Shown here piece after piece: positions 27,567-37,144 of a stretch of 46,786 bases of DNA. Both the position numbers and the translations under genes were made by a program. The stretch spans positions 1 to 46,786 of the forward strand of contig JAFGYE010000105.1 of assembly GCA_016936255.1 (NCBI GenBank). The letters run 5' to 3'. A model generated the notes under the pieces. It had not been told where the DNA came from. It did not search any database and saw only the letters and a program-made list of their open reading frames with translations. The DNA comes from Marinifilaceae bacterium (GTDB taxonomy: Bacteria > Bacteroidota > Bacteroidia > Bacteroidales > Marinifilaceae). The first letter of the stretch is position 1; each line of letters begins with the position of its first letter.

Positions 27567-27905
27567 ATGAAAAAGAAAATTGCAATTCCGGTTAAAGATG
27601 GGATTTTGGATGGACATTTTGGCCATTGTTCGCATTTTGCATTGCTTGATGTAATGGATAAAGCTATTGTTACAGAAGAATTAGTGGCTGCACCACCACA
27701 TGAACCAGGTTTGTTGCCTCCATTCTTAGCTGACTTAGGGGTTACTGATGTAATTGCCGGAGGAATGGGAAACAGAGCCATACAAATTTTTAATCAACAC
27801 AATGTAAATGTATTTGTTGGAGCACCTCAATTAGATGCTAAAGAATTGGTAAAAGGATTTTTGGATGAAAGTTTAAGCTTTACAGCTAACTATTGCGACC
27901 ACTAA
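27567..27905 (+). CDS. NifX/NifB-family protein, second copy
   Basis: The 112-residue protein has the same fold family as the first copy but a more canonical sequence: IAIPVKDGILDGHFGHCSHF, then LPPFLADLGVTDVIAGGMGN and IFNQHNVNVFVGAP. The GHFGHC segment places a Cys and two His near the predicted cofactor loop, and a C-terminal C-x-H (NYCDH) is present. It may carry or deliver a metal-sulfur cluster. It starts a tightly spaced gene group with the DUF89 gene 2 bp behind. Confidence 0.9.
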   Translation: MKKKIAIPVKDGILDGHFGHCSHFALLDVMDKAIVTEELVAAPPHEPGLLPPFLADLGVTDVIAGGMGNRAIQIFNQHNVNVFVGAPQLDAKELVKGFLDESLSFTANYCDH

Positions 27906-27907
27906 AT

Positions 27908-28774
27908 ATGGATAACAGGTGTTTGACTTGCCATTCCAAAACGGTGGATTTACTAATTGACAAATTTAATCTTCAGGGGGAAGTCGCAGGTAATTTTTCC
28001 TCTGAAGTAAATCATTTACTAACAAATTGTAAGCACCTCTCAAATCCTTATCTGGCGTTGCTAATTCATCGTTTGGCGAAAAAGAAAATACAAAATGATG
28101 ATTTGTACCGTGAGGAGAAGAAACATGCCAATTCAATTTTGTATTCGCAATATAAAAAATGGGTTGCATTTGTGAATGAAAATGATGAATCACTGCATAT
28201 TGCCGCAAAATTAGCTGTTGTTGGCAATATTGTTGATTATGGAGCACATAGTGTACCAGCCGATATTCCAGCTAAAATAGAAGAATTACTGGCTCTTGAT
28301 TTTGCTTTGGACGATAGGGATGAGATGTTTGCTGAAATAGAAAAAGCAGAATCGGTTTTGTATTTAGGCGATAATGCAGGCGAAATAGTTTTCGATAAGC
28401 TTTTTATTCAACATCTGAATCATCCCAACTTAACTTATGTAGTTCGGGGAAATCCGATTATTAATGATGTGACTCTTGAGGATGCTGAACAAGTAGGAAT
28501 GCAGGATGTTTGCAGGGTGATATCGAATGGTCATGATGCACCTTCAACCTTAGTGGATAATTGTTCAGAGGAATTTCAGGAACTGTATACAAATGCGGCT
28601 GTTGTGATTTCTAAAGGACAGGGAAATTTTGAAGGTTTGCTAAATGAAAAAAGAAAATCACTTTATTTTATGCTGATGGCAAAATGTGATATAATGGCTG
28701 AGATGTTGGGTGTGAATAAGGGAGATTTGATCATTACAAAAAAGCAGGAGGGGAGTTTATGGCGTTTAAAATAG
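27908..28774 (+). CDS. DUF89/ARMT1-family protein (damage-control phosphatase-like)
   Basis: The 288-residue product starts at the ATG at 27908 (MDNRCLTCHSKTVDLLIDKF), two bases behind the previous stop. It shows DUF89 hallmarks of the AF1104-type bacterial/archaeal subgroup: an N-terminal C-x2-C, LYLGDNAGEIVFDKLF with the metal-binding Asp-Asn, VVRGNPIINDVTLEDAEQVG and ISKGQGNFEGL. Characterised relatives are metal-dependent phosphatases that act on damaged phosphometabolites. The role in a metal-cluster operon is unknown. Its 3' end overlaps the next ATPase gene by 16 bp. Confidence 0.85.
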   Translation: MDNRCLTCHSKTVDLLIDKFNLQGEVAGNFSSEVNHLLTNCKHLSNPYLALLIHRLAKKKIQNDDLYREEKKHANSILYSQYKKWVAFVNENDESLHIAAKLAVVGNIVDYGAHSVPADIPAKIEELLALDFALDDRDEMFAEIEKAESVLYLGDNAGEIVFDKLFIQHLNHPNLTYVVRGNPIINDVTLEDAEQVGMQDVCRVISNGHDAPSTLVDNCSEEFQELYTNAAVVISKGQGNFEGLLNEKRKSLYFMLMAKCDIMAEMLGVNKGDLIITKKQEGSLWRLK

Positions 28775-29625
28775 CCGTTGCAAGTGGCAAAGGAGGAACA
28801 GGCAAAACAACTTTTGCTGTTAATTTATTTTCTTCCATCAATGAGCATTGGACAAGAAGTGTACAGTTGGTTGACTGCGATGTGGAAGAGCCGAATGACC
28901 TTTTGTTTTTTCGGAATTTCTCGGTTAAGAGCGAGAAATTATCAGAGCAGGTGATTCCAAAAATAGACACTTCGAAATGTACATTTTGCAAAAAATGTGA
29001 GGAATATTGTGAATTCAATGCAATTGTAATGATTCCCTCAATGCAGTATGCTGTTGTAAATAAGGATTTGTGTCATTCTTGTGGTGCTTGTTTTGTGGCC
29101 TGTCAGTTTGATGCTATTCACGAAACCAAAAATGCTATTGGAACCGTGACCAATTACAATATTGGTAATAATTTGAGTCTGATGGAAGGCAATTTGCGGG
29201 TTGGTTCTCCATTGCAGACTATGTTGATTAAGGATTTAAAGAAGAACTTAGTTGGTGAACATGATATTCTGATTTACGATGCACCACCTGGTACAAGTTG
29301 TCCGGTTGTTGAGACCATTTCGGATGCCGATTTTGTGATTTTAGTGACTGAGCCAACTCCATTCGGAGTATATGACTTAAAGCTTACTGTTGATTTATTG
29401 CGTGAGGTGAATAAACCTTTTGGTGTTTTTGTAAACAAAGCCGGATTAGGAGATTCTGAAGTGTATGAGTTTCTGAAGGCAGAAAATATTGACTTGTTGG
29501 GTGAAATTCCTTTTAGTAAAGAGTATGCAGGTTTGTATGCAAAAGGGAAAATTGTGAGCTGTGTTCCCCTTCAATTCGCGAAGGAGTATCGCAAGGTGGT
29601 TGAGTATTTGAAGAAATTGAATTAA
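28759..29625 (+). CDS. MinD/Mrp-type ATPase with inserted 2[4Fe-4S] ferredoxin domain (first)
   Basis: The 288-residue protein begins with a deviant Walker A, ASGKGGTGKTTFAVNLF, and keeps the VDCDVEEPN and YDAPPGTSCP switch motifs of MinD/Mrp ATPases. Between about residues 60 and 115 lies an inserted ferredoxin domain with two C-x2-C-x2-C-x3-C sites (KCTFCKKCEEYCEF and LCHSCGACFVACQF). Paired genes like this accompany Orange Protein/NifX-like genes and may move or load metal-sulfur cofactors with ATP. Cytosolic. The start overlaps the DUF89 gene. Confidence 0.92.
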   Translation: MAFKIAVASGKGGTGKTTFAVNLFSSINEHWTRSVQLVDCDVEEPNDLLFFRNFSVKSEKLSEQVIPKIDTSKCTFCKKCEEYCEFNAIVMIPSMQYAVVNKDLCHSCGACFVACQFDAIHETKNAIGTVTNYNIGNNLSLMEGNLRVGSPLQTMLIKDLKKNLVGEHDILIYDAPPGTSCPVVETISDADFVILVTEPTPFGVYDLKLTVDLLREVNKPFGVFVNKAGLGDSEVYEFLKAENIDLLGEIPFSKEYAGLYAKGKIVSCVPLQFAKEYRKVVEYLKKLN

Positions 29626-29626
29626 T

Positions 29627-30514
29627 ATGAAGGATATAACTATTCTTAGTGGTAAAGGGGGAACAGGAAAAACCAGTATTACAGCAGCTTTGGCTTCGGT
29701 GATTAAAAATACTGTTTTTGTAGATGCTGATGTTGATGCAGCTGATCTTCACATTATTTTTCAACCGGAAAATAAAGAGACGCATGTGTTCGAGGGAGCT
29801 TGGGTTGCTTCTATTGATACCAATTTATGTACCAATTGTGGTCTTTGCAGACAGCATTGCAAATTTGAAGCTATCCATTTTAAACCGGGTGGAGGCTTAC
29901 GTATCGATGCTTTTGCATGTGAAGGTTGTCGTCTTTGTGAACGTATTTGTCCTGCAGGAGCAATCAGTTCAGAGCGAAGCCGCAACAATCATTGGTTTGT
30001 GTCCGATACGCGTTTTGGATCATTGGTTCATGCTAAAATGGGACCGGGTGAGGAAAATTCGGGTAAATTAGTCACTCAAATTCGAAAAAGCGCTAAGAAA
30101 ATTGCCATAGAAACAAATGCTGAATTTATTTTAAATGATGGGCCTCCGGGAATCGGCTGTGCGGCAATTGCGTCTATTACCGGAACCGATGCAGTAATTT
30201 TGGTTACAGAGCCCAGCAAATCAGGATTTCATGATTTAGTGCGTTTGGTAGAGTTGGTGCAGTCGTTCCAAATACCGATGTATGCTCTAATCAATAAATA
30301 TGATATCAATTTAGAAATTTCCATGCAAATGGAAAGCTTTTTTACCACACAGGGAATTACGCTGATGGGCAAACTGCCTTTTTCCGAAGAGGTAGTTTAC
30401 TCGATGGTAGAGAAAAAAACAATTTTGGAGTACAATAAAGATTCGGAAATTGGCAACGCACTATTAGAACTTTGGAAGAAAGTTGATGTTTCCGAACTAA
30501 AAATTGAACAATGA
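29627..30514 (+). CDS. MinD/Mrp-type ATPase with inserted 2[4Fe-4S] ferredoxin domain (second)
   Basis: The 295-residue paralogue starts one base after the previous stop, with Walker A LSGKGGTGKTSITAALA, switch motifs VDADVDAADLH and NDGPPGIGC, and a ferredoxin insert (LCTNCGLCRQHCKF and ACEGCRLCERICPA). The two ATPases probably form a heterodimer, as proposed for ORP-type clusters. The last 4 bp overlap the start of the thioesterase gene (ATGA). Confidence 0.92.
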   Translation: MKDITILSGKGGTGKTSITAALASVIKNTVFVDADVDAADLHIIFQPENKETHVFEGAWVASIDTNLCTNCGLCRQHCKFEAIHFKPGGGLRIDAFACEGCRLCERICPAGAISSERSRNNHWFVSDTRFGSLVHAKMGPGEENSGKLVTQIRKSAKKIAIETNAEFILNDGPPGIGCAAIASITGTDAVILVTEPSKSGFHDLVRLVELVQSFQIPMYALINKYDINLEISMQMESFFTTQGITLMGKLPFSEEVVYSMVEKKTILEYNKDSEIGNALLELWKKVDVSELKIEQ

Positions 30515-30927
30515 TTATTGGTGAATATAAAATACGGCCAAGATACAACGAGGTCGATCAAATGGGATATGTGTATCATGCCAATTACGTCAATTATTGT
30601 CATCAGGCCAGAACGGAACTGTTGCGCCAATTCGGCATAAACGACAAGGTGTTAGAGGATAATAATATTATGCTTCCTGTAATTGAAATGAATTTAAGAT
30701 ATTTAAAACCGACAGGCTATGATGAAGAATTAACGGTTCGAACCAAAATAAAGGAATTGCCCAAGGTTCGTTTCAAATTTGAGTTCGAATTTGAAAACGG
30801 AAAAGGAGAAAAGACATGTACTGCAACATCTACGGTGGTTTTTGTGGATAGTAAAACCCGAAAACCACATCAAGTTCCTGACATGGTTGTGAGTGCCCTG
30901 CAAAACGAATTTCAATTAGTAGTTTAG
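30511..30927 (+). CDS. acyl-CoA thioesterase, hot-dog fold (YbgC/4HBT family)
   Basis: The 138-residue protein has the 4HBT motif RYNEVDQMGYVYHANYVNYC, with the catalytic Asp and the D-x-x-G-x-x-x-H-x-x-Y pattern, then LRYLKPTGYDEELTVRTKI. It hydrolyses short acyl-CoA thioesters in the cytosol. Its 4-bp overlap with the second ATPase puts it in the same transcript, though a functional link to metal-cluster assembly is not obvious. A strong terminator follows. Confidence 0.88.
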   Translation: MIIGEYKIRPRYNEVDQMGYVYHANYVNYCHQARTELLRQFGINDKVLEDNNIMLPVIEMNLRYLKPTGYDEELTVRTKIKELPKVRFKFEFEFENGKGEKTCTATSTVVFVDSKTRKPHQVPDMVVSALQNEFQLVV

Positions 30928-30957
30928 TTTTTATGTTTTTTTAGGGGATTGAACATG

Positions 30958-31000
30958 AAAAAACCGGACTTTAGGAGGAATACCTATTGTCCGGTTTTAT
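30958..31000. terminator. bidirectional terminator between thioesterase and SulP
   Basis: AAAACCGGAC (30960-30969) pairs with GTCCGGTTTT (30989-30998); an inner TAGG/CCTA can extend the stem. A and T runs flank both sides of the convergent gene ends. Confidence 0.85.
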
Positions 31001-31021
31001 TTTTAAACAGTTTCTTACCAA

Positions 31022-32650
31022 CTATAGTAATTTTTTAGCAGCTTCAACTGCATCATCAAAATTGTCGAAGATATTTTCTTCGTTTATTAAGTGATGAATT
31101 TCGCTTTTTAGTAAATCGCCCATTACTTCCGAATTTACTCCGGATAAAATCACCTTTGTTTTTCTATTCTCCAGATCTTTAATGATTTCGGTGAAATTTC
31201 GAACTCCGGTGTTATCAATAAAGGGAACGTGCCGCATTCGAATGATAAGAACTGATGTAGAACTTTTCAGGTTACGAAGGGTTTCCTGATATCTTTTGGC
31301 CGCAGCAAAAAAGAACGGTCCGCTAATTTCATATATCTCAATTTCTTTAGGGATTTGATTGTAATTCTGTATTTCATCCGATTCCGATTCGTGTTGAAAA
31401 ACCCCATTGATTTTTGACATTCGATACATGAAGATTAAGGATGACAGTACGATTCCCATTTCGATGGCGATGGTTAAATCAACCAAGACGGTTAAGAAGA
31501 AGGTCGTGAGTAAAACGATAATATCGAATCTTGAACCTTTAAGGATAGATTTGAAAGATCTCCATTCACTCATGTTATAGGAAACAACAATCAATATACC
31601 TGCCAGACACGACATTGGAATTAATTTTGCCCATTGTCCAAACACCAACATGATTAATAGAAGAGTAAGTGCATGAATTATTCCCGCAACAGGTGTGCGT
31701 CCACCATTTTTAACATTGGTTGCAGTTCTTGCAATAGCTCCTGTTGCTGGAATACCTCCGAAAATAGGAGAGAAGATATTGGCAATTCCCTGAGCAATCA
31801 ACTCTGTATTGGACCGATGATTTCCTCCAATCATACCATCGGCAACTACTGCGGATAGCAAAGACTCGATCGCGCCCAAAATTGCAATGGTAATAGCAGG
31901 TTGAAAGTAATTTGGAAGATTGGTCCAGTCGATAGTTGGAACCGAGAAACTAAACGAATTGGGGATGCTTCCATATACCGATTCGATGGTTTCAACCGGC
32001 ATGTCTAAAACCTGCACAAGTGCAGTCATTGTAATAATTGCAATAAATGATCCTGGTATTTTAGGGATCAATTTGCCAGCGAACAAGGTCAATAGAATTG
32101 TGCCCCCGCTAATCGCGATAGCATGGATATTGAAACTGGAAATATTAGAGAAATAACAAGCCCATTTTCCAATAAATTCAGATGGTATTTCTGCTGCATT
32201 TAAGCCAAAGGCGGCTTTAATTTGAGTCGAAAAAATAACCAGGGCTATACCCGAAGTAAAACCAACAATTAATGGGTGGGGAATGAATTTTAAAACTGCT
32301 CCCAGACGCAATACACCAAAAAGTACCAGAAAAATACCTGCTAAAAATGTAGAGATCATTAAACCATCAATGCCATACTGGCTGACAATACCGTAAACAA
32401 TTACAATAAAAGCTCCGGTAGGTCCACCAATTTGAACACGGCTGCCACCCAATAAGGAAATGATAAATCCGGCAAGGATAGCTGTAATCAAGCCCTTTTC
32501 AGGCGAAACACCCGATGCAACAGCAAATGCAATGGCTAAAGGAAGAGCAACGATACCTACAATAATTCCTGCAAACAAATCTTTTTGAAAAGCCCGGACA
32601 TTGTAGCCTTTTAGGACAGAGAATAATTTAGGTCTGAAATTATATTTCAT
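31022..32650 (-). CDS. SulP family anion transporter with STAS domain
   Basis: The 542-residue protein has the SulP membrane domain (about residues 1-410; DLFAGIIVGIVALPLAIAFA, ASGVSPEKGLITAILAGFI, GGSRVQIGGPTGAF) and a cytosolic STAS domain (about 435-540) with VLIIRMRHVPFIDNTGVRNF. SulP members move sulfate, bicarbonate or other anions across the inner membrane. The substrate is not decidable; both sulfate and bicarbonate are plausible. It appears monocistronic, from a recognisable promoter about 200 bp upstream. Confidence 0.92.
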   Translation of the reverse strand: MKYNFRPKLFSVLKGYNVRAFQKDLFAGIIVGIVALPLAIAFAVASGVSPEKGLITAILAGFIISLLGGSRVQIGGPTGAFIVIVYGIVSQYGIDGLMISTFLAGIFLVLFGVLRLGAVLKFIPHPLIVGFTSGIALVIFSTQIKAAFGLNAAEIPSEFIGKWACYFSNISSFNIHAIAISGGTILLTLFAGKLIPKIPGSFIAIITMTALVQVLDMPVETIESVYGSIPNSFSFSVPTIDWTNLPNYFQPAITIAILGAIESLLSAVVADGMIGGNHRSNTELIAQGIANIFSPIFGGIPATGAIARTATNVKNGGRTPVAGIIHALTLLLIMLVFGQWAKLIPMSCLAGILIVVSYNMSEWRSFKSILKGSRFDIIVLLTTFFLTVLVDLTIAIEMGIVLSSLIFMYRMSKINGVFQHESESDEIQNYNQIPKEIEIYEISGPFFFAAAKRYQETLRNLKSSTSVLIIRMRHVPFIDNTGVRNFTEIIKDLENRKTKVILSGVNSEVMGDLLKSEIHHLINEENIFDNFDDAVEAAKKLL

Positions 32651-32861
32651 CTGTTTGTAATTTGATTTTGATTATCCTCCCAATAAGCATCAAAAGGAAA
32701 CGGCTATATAAATATTATTTCGTATAAAAATAATAGTTGACTGCAGGCTTCATCTTTGTCAAATTAACAAAAATTGAAGCGGGCTACAAGCCTTCATATA
32801 CCATTGAAACCCTTACTGGATATAACACATTGAACTAAATTCCTTTTGGGATAGTTCTTTT

Positions 32862-32892
32862 CAAATATAGCTATTATCCTTTTTAAAGCAAC
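32862..32892 (-). promoter_or_regulatory. probable SulP-gene promoter
   Basis: On the minus strand GTTG (32892-32889), 19 bp, then TATATTTG (32869-32862). It leaves a leader of about 205 nt before the SulP start. Confidence 0.6.
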
Positions 32893-33405
32893 ATTGTAAT
32901 GCCTTTCGTTCTTAGTGTATAAATTATTTTATAATGTGAATAAAAAAAGGATTTACCAATGTTGAATATCGACTATTATACCATTTTGACAATCAATTTC
33001 AGGTTGGCGCATATAGGATGATCTTATTTCGTCGATTTTCTATTCAAATACCAATTGGGATTATAGTTGTTTGGGAATCTTATAATGTGGTGAAAAAAAA
33101 ACGGAATTCAAGTACCAATGCGCGGACAAAGCAAGAGCATCTTAAAAATTACCTTCGTTGTGCAGTTGTCCCTTGTAATTCATTTGGGACGTTTACCGGA
33201 GCAGTTAACGAAGATGAAATGAAACGAATACCTTGTGGTTTAGGTGAACAACACTAAATCACTTTCGCGCAGCGGTTTTAACCACATGGTGCATGAGCTC
33301 ACGTATTAAGGATTATCCAATAAGAATAAAAAAGCCTTGCCTTGCCTTTGTTAAAGAAGGATACGAAGCTGTCGGTTATCTTTAAACCGGTATGGATTAA
33401 AGGAA
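32893..33405. other. gene-free interval
   Basis: About 510 bp with only short frames; the longest (33018-33257, plus) has no homologous character. No hairpin with a T run and no RNA gene was recognised. A GCGCAGCGGTTTTAACCACA stretch around 33267 is slightly GC-richer than the surroundings. Confidence 0.4.
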
Positions 33406-34182
33406 TTATTTCGAGCTTCCACTTTTCAGCCGCAACGCATTGTACTTTCTATTGTGTGCAGTTTTTTTTCTTTTCTTAAGAATTAATCTAAATTTAAAAT
33501 CATCATAAAATAAGGTCATTAATAAAATTACTGCACCAAAAATCAATGTGTTTAATTTTAAATTAATTCTCGTAAATAGAAAGCCTCCAATTAATCCACC
33601 CAGAAAGAAACAAGAAATAATATAAACCCGAAGTTTTATTGTTGCTTTAATTTTTTCTCTGTGAGGATGTGATTTAGGAAAAAACAATTGAGAAAGTTCA
33701 ATACCTAAATCGGTAAAAAGTCCGGTTAAATGTGTTGTCCGCACTATCGCATTTGATATTTTAGTCACATATGAATTTTGAAGTCCCATAGCAAATAGTA
33801 ACATACATGCAATCAGGTCAGGATGCAGAAGATTCTCAAAGTTGCTAAATGCAGCAATAGTTATTAAAATTAATGATTCTATTGATGTTGGTAAAACATA
33901 AACATTAAGTCTTTTGGTTTCCCTAAATTTTTCGATAAGAAAACTAGATGAAAAAGAACCAAAAAGAAACGAAAATAGATACAGGAAATAGATAGCACCT
34001 TTCCCAAATTCGAAATTTGCAACATCATAAATAAAAAGAGCAAAATGTCCTGTCACATTTGTCGTGAATTGTTTTATAGATAAGAATCCTGTCACATTAA
34101 CAACTCCAGCAACAAAAGACAAAACAATAGCAATTTGCAGATTATGCTCTAAAGTTCTGCTTTTGCCCTGATGTCTAAACAT
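33406..34182 (-). CDS. DUF1275 (YoaK) family membrane protein
   Basis: The 258-residue protein has about six membrane segments and DUF1275 signatures: AGVVNVTGFLSIKQFTTNVTGHF near the start and GLQNSYVTKISNAIVRTTHL with the following TGLFTDLGIEL. It has a basic C-terminal tail (KKRKKTAHNRKYNALRLKSG). The family is an uncharacterised inner-membrane group, proposed transporters. Monocistronic by position. The quoted motifs are clear; the function is not. Confidence 0.85.
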   Translation of the reverse strand: MFRHQGKSRTLEHNLQIAIVLSFVAGVVNVTGFLSIKQFTTNVTGHFALFIYDVANFEFGKGAIYFLYLFSFLFGSFSSSFLIEKFRETKRLNVYVLPTSIESLILITIAAFSNFENLLHPDLIACMLLFAMGLQNSYVTKISNAIVRTTHLTGLFTDLGIELSQLFFPKSHPHREKIKATIKLRVYIISCFFLGGLIGGFLFTRINLKLNTLIFGAVILLMTLFYDDFKFRLILKKRKKTAHNRKYNALRLKSGSSK

Positions 34183-34700
34183 TTATTTTCATTTTATTCA
34201 TTCTTTAAATCCTGATTGATGTTGTTGCAAAACAAACATTTCCAGGTGAATACATCTGCTAATTTCATTCCCAATCGACTGCTATATTTACACGGAAAAC
34301 ATTCACTCTGGAAGTTAGAACTGTGGCATATGGTGGATTGAACACAACTGTCGAATTAGGAAACGCAATAGTTGTGGTTCGATTTGTTACTGTTTTTTTA
34401 ATGAAGTTGCAAAAGTAATGCATATTGGTTCCCGTTATCCTTCAACAGGGCACTATTTTTATAAAAAATGATACAAATTTTATATTTGTTTTTTTTGGTA
34501 AAATAAATACCGGGAATAACAATACACAGCTCAAGTTTTAGTGCATAAATAAATTGTATTTTTGTCCGGATTTTAAAATGACAATCATCGGATAGCAGTG
34601 AATAGTGAACTGTGGTTGGTGTACAGAGAAAAATAAAACATTTGGACGAAGAGCACCGATGCTAATTCGAAATAATCATTTAGAACAGAAATAAAAGAAC
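34183..34700. other. intergenic region with a probable -7 box
   Basis: 518 bp between divergent genes with no convincing frame. TATTTTTG at 34557-34564 matches TAnnTTTG and could drive the exporter gene, leaving a leader of about 130 nt. No other feature seen. Confidence 0.4.
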
Positions 34701-35936
34701 ATGCAGGTTCCCGGAAAATATAAATTCATAGTGCAGTTGGGTAAGGCCTTGCATACCTATGGCGTACCCTCCTATAAATCGCAGATTTATCTGACAGAGA
34801 TTTCGGAAAAGAAAGGGATTAAGGGTAGTTTTATGGATACACCAACCTGGATCAACTATGTGTTTTACGAAGAGGAGGAACAAACCTACAATTACGTAGA
34901 GTGTGTGCCACCAGGGGAATTGAATTTGGGTGCTTTGTCGCGGATTGTTGAAATCACTAACGATGTTCTTTCAAATAAAAGCAGTTTTGAAGAAGCAAAA
35001 AATGCGATGGAGCGATTAAAAACAGCGCCTTTTGCTTATGGTAAACTAACCGAATTGGCCGCTTTTATTCTATCGGCGGGGGCATTTAGCATGATATTGG
35101 ATACCAGTTGGGCATCTGCAATTACCGCATCTTTTATTGGAGCAGTAATTTATGGCATCACTCTTTTGGCTCATAAATCGGGATACATCCGCAGTGCCTT
35201 GGAGTCACTAATAGCCTTTGTGGCTACTCTGATAACCGGTTTATTGTCTATGCAATTTGAACAGATCAATATTTCCATGACCATACTTGCATCCATTATT
35301 GTGTTTATTCCCGGATTATCGATTACTACTGCATTGGAAGAGATCACTTCCCGAAGTTTGGTGTCGGGGACGGCCAAATTGTTCGACGCCTTGGTATCGC
35401 TTTTTAAGCAGTTTTTTGGTGTTGTTTTGGGTCTGGCAATTCTTCCTTTGTTTGTTGACCTGCAACCTAATAATGTAATAAATGATGTGCCCGAATGGCT
35501 CGACTACTTTGCCATCGTAATTTTGGCCTTGAGTCTTTCGGTGGTGTTTAAAGTGCGGACAAGAGATTTGCTGTATTGTGTAATTGCTGGATTTATCAGC
35601 TTTTATACCACTACACTTTTCGATTTTACAGGAATTTTAGTCAGCATATTCATCGGGACTATCGTGGCAGTGAGTATCAGCAAGTTGTTTGGTAAAATAA
35701 CACGATCGCCGCAGTTGGTGTTTTTAATACCGGGAATTGTGATGCTTGTTCCCGGAAGCAAAGCATTTATCGGCTTAAGTAGTGTGTTTTTAGATGCACC
35801 GGGAGCGCAAAACAACATGGGTGCACAGGTGCTTTATATTTTTATGGGGCTTATTGGCGGCTTAATCTTTTCAGGTAGTTTTATGGATCGCAACATCAAA
35901 AAAGCTTCTTCGAAAAGCATGTTGTCCGGGCAATAA
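34701..35936 (+). CDS. threonine/serine exporter family protein (ThrE-like, fused YjjP/YjjB)
   Basis: The 411-residue protein joins a DUF1212/ThrE N-domain (about 1-255; FIVQLGKALHTYGVPSYKSQ, PPGELNLGALSRIVEI, then five membrane helices) to a DUF3815/ThrE_2 C-domain (about 270-405; LLYCVIAGFISFYT, FLIPGIVMLVPGSKAF). In Enterobacteria these are the separate proteins YjjP and YjjB, which export succinate; in Corynebacterium ThrE exports threonine. Which is the substrate here is unknown. Inner membrane. Confidence 0.9.
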   Translation: MQVPGKYKFIVQLGKALHTYGVPSYKSQIYLTEISEKKGIKGSFMDTPTWINYVFYEEEEQTYNYVECVPPGELNLGALSRIVEITNDVLSNKSSFEEAKNAMERLKTAPFAYGKLTELAAFILSAGAFSMILDTSWASAITASFIGAVIYGITLLAHKSGYIRSALESLIAFVATLITGLLSMQFEQINISMTILASIIVFIPGLSITTALEEITSRSLVSGTAKLFDALVSLFKQFFGVVLGLAILPLFVDLQPNNVINDVPEWLDYFAIVILALSLSVVFKVRTRDLLYCVIAGFISFYTTTLFDFTGILVSIFIGTIVAVSISKLFGKITRSPQLVFLIPGIVMLVPGSKAFIGLSSVFLDAPGAQNNMGAQVLYIFMGLIGGLIFSGSFMDRNIKKASSKSMLSGQ

Positions 35937-35989
35937 ATATTTCAACTGATGTGATTACAGACAGACAAATATCATCTTAGTGGATTTGA

Positions 35990-35997
35990 TATATTTG
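35990..35997 (+). promoter_or_regulatory. -7 box before the Cys-cluster gene
   Basis: TATATTTG is an exact TAnnTTTG match 87 bp before the start codon; no -33 box recognised. Confidence 0.45.
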
Positions 35998-36084
35998 TGA
36001 TTTTAAAATCCTGTTTTAACAATTTGGACGCCGATTAATCACGGAGTTGTTTTTAAGTGTAAAATCAAAAAAGAATCAACAATA

Positions 36085-36945
36085 ATGCAGACAAATAAAC
36101 TGAATATTCAAAATATATTGCCTCTCACCTGTGCCCGGATCGGAGCTTGCTGCCATGGCAACCAAGTGTTGCTTAATCCATGGGAGTTGATGTGTTTGGC
36201 CAGAGAGAAAAAAATTACACCAAGGGAATTTCGGGACCTTTACTGTGAGTTCGGCGGAATTCGTTTGCACTTCAACGGAAAAGCAGGATGGGGAGAGAAG
36301 CAGGCCTGCTCTCAATATGTCGATGATTTTGGATGCAGTGTTCATCTGGGACGTCCGCTGGCTTGTCGGTTATATCCACTAGGTCGGCAAATACAAAATA
36401 ATGAAGTTCACTATATGTTTCAGGGAGATCAATTTCCTTGTTTGGAAAAATGTCCTGAAGTTATCAATTTACCTCAAATGAGTGTTGGGGAATATCTTAA
36501 CGGACAGATAACGGATCAATTCGAAAAGGCTCAGGATCAATATTTAGAAATAATGCAAAATATAGCTGATATTGCATTTGAACTGCTTCTTGATACTGGA
36601 CTGGCAGAATCCGGCGATAAGGAAACATTGCCGCTATGGAGAAAAATGGGCAATGAGCTTCCGGAAGTATTAGCAGAAAGAATAGGACAGGAGTGGATTG
36701 ATTGTTTGATGATTCCTGAAATTTCTGATGAGGATCCTATTGCATTTACTCAAAAACACAATGATTTACTTCAGTCAAAAGCGCAGAAACAATTTGGAAC
36801 CCTGCAAACAAATCAGGAATTACATGAAGCTTCTGTCCTAATGATGGGCGTTGCATTGCATTTTGCCCGTGGTATAGGTGCTGATCCAAAGATTCTTGCT
36901 GAACATTGGATCGGCATTGCAAAGAATCACGGCGCTCAGGAATAG
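36085..36945 (+). CDS. YkgJ-family cysteine cluster protein
   Basis: The 286-residue protein carries the YkgJ CxxxCC-type cluster near its N-terminus: CARIGACCHGNQVLLNPWEL, then ACSQYVDDFGCSVHLGRPLA followed by CRLYPLG and later CLEKCP. Family members are thought to bind zinc or an Fe-S centre; none is well characterised. The roughly 170-residue C-terminal part is helical and acidic with no known motif, making it longer than typical YkgJ proteins of about 110-230 residues. Probably cytosolic. Monocistronic. Confidence 0.8.
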   Translation: MQTNKLNIQNILPLTCARIGACCHGNQVLLNPWELMCLAREKKITPREFRDLYCEFGGIRLHFNGKAGWGEKQACSQYVDDFGCSVHLGRPLACRLYPLGRQIQNNEVHYMFQGDQFPCLEKCPEVINLPQMSVGEYLNGQITDQFEKAQDQYLEIMQNIADIAFELLLDTGLAESGDKETLPLWRKMGNELPEVLAERIGQEWIDCLMIPEISDEDPIAFTQKHNDLLQSKAQKQFGTLQTNQELHEASVLMMGVALHFARGIGADPKILAEHWIGIAKNHGAQE

Positions 36946-37144
36946 TATCTGTGACAAAAGACCTGGTTTGAACTTACCATATATAAAGTAACCGAAAAAG
37001 GTCATTATCACAGAAATGGTCTTTTTTTTTTTAATAAAAACCAAATGTCTATTTTAATGAAGCGGTTTAAAAAGAGCGGGAATCGTTGTTTTTTTACCGC
37101 CGGTGAATTGTATCTTCGACCTGAAAAACCGTAAAATTGAGCCG

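Noticed and set aside
33018-33257. 79-codon plus-strand frame in the interval before the DUF1275 gene
   Set aside because: Composition unlike the neighbouring proteins, no family-like motif, no promoter or leader.
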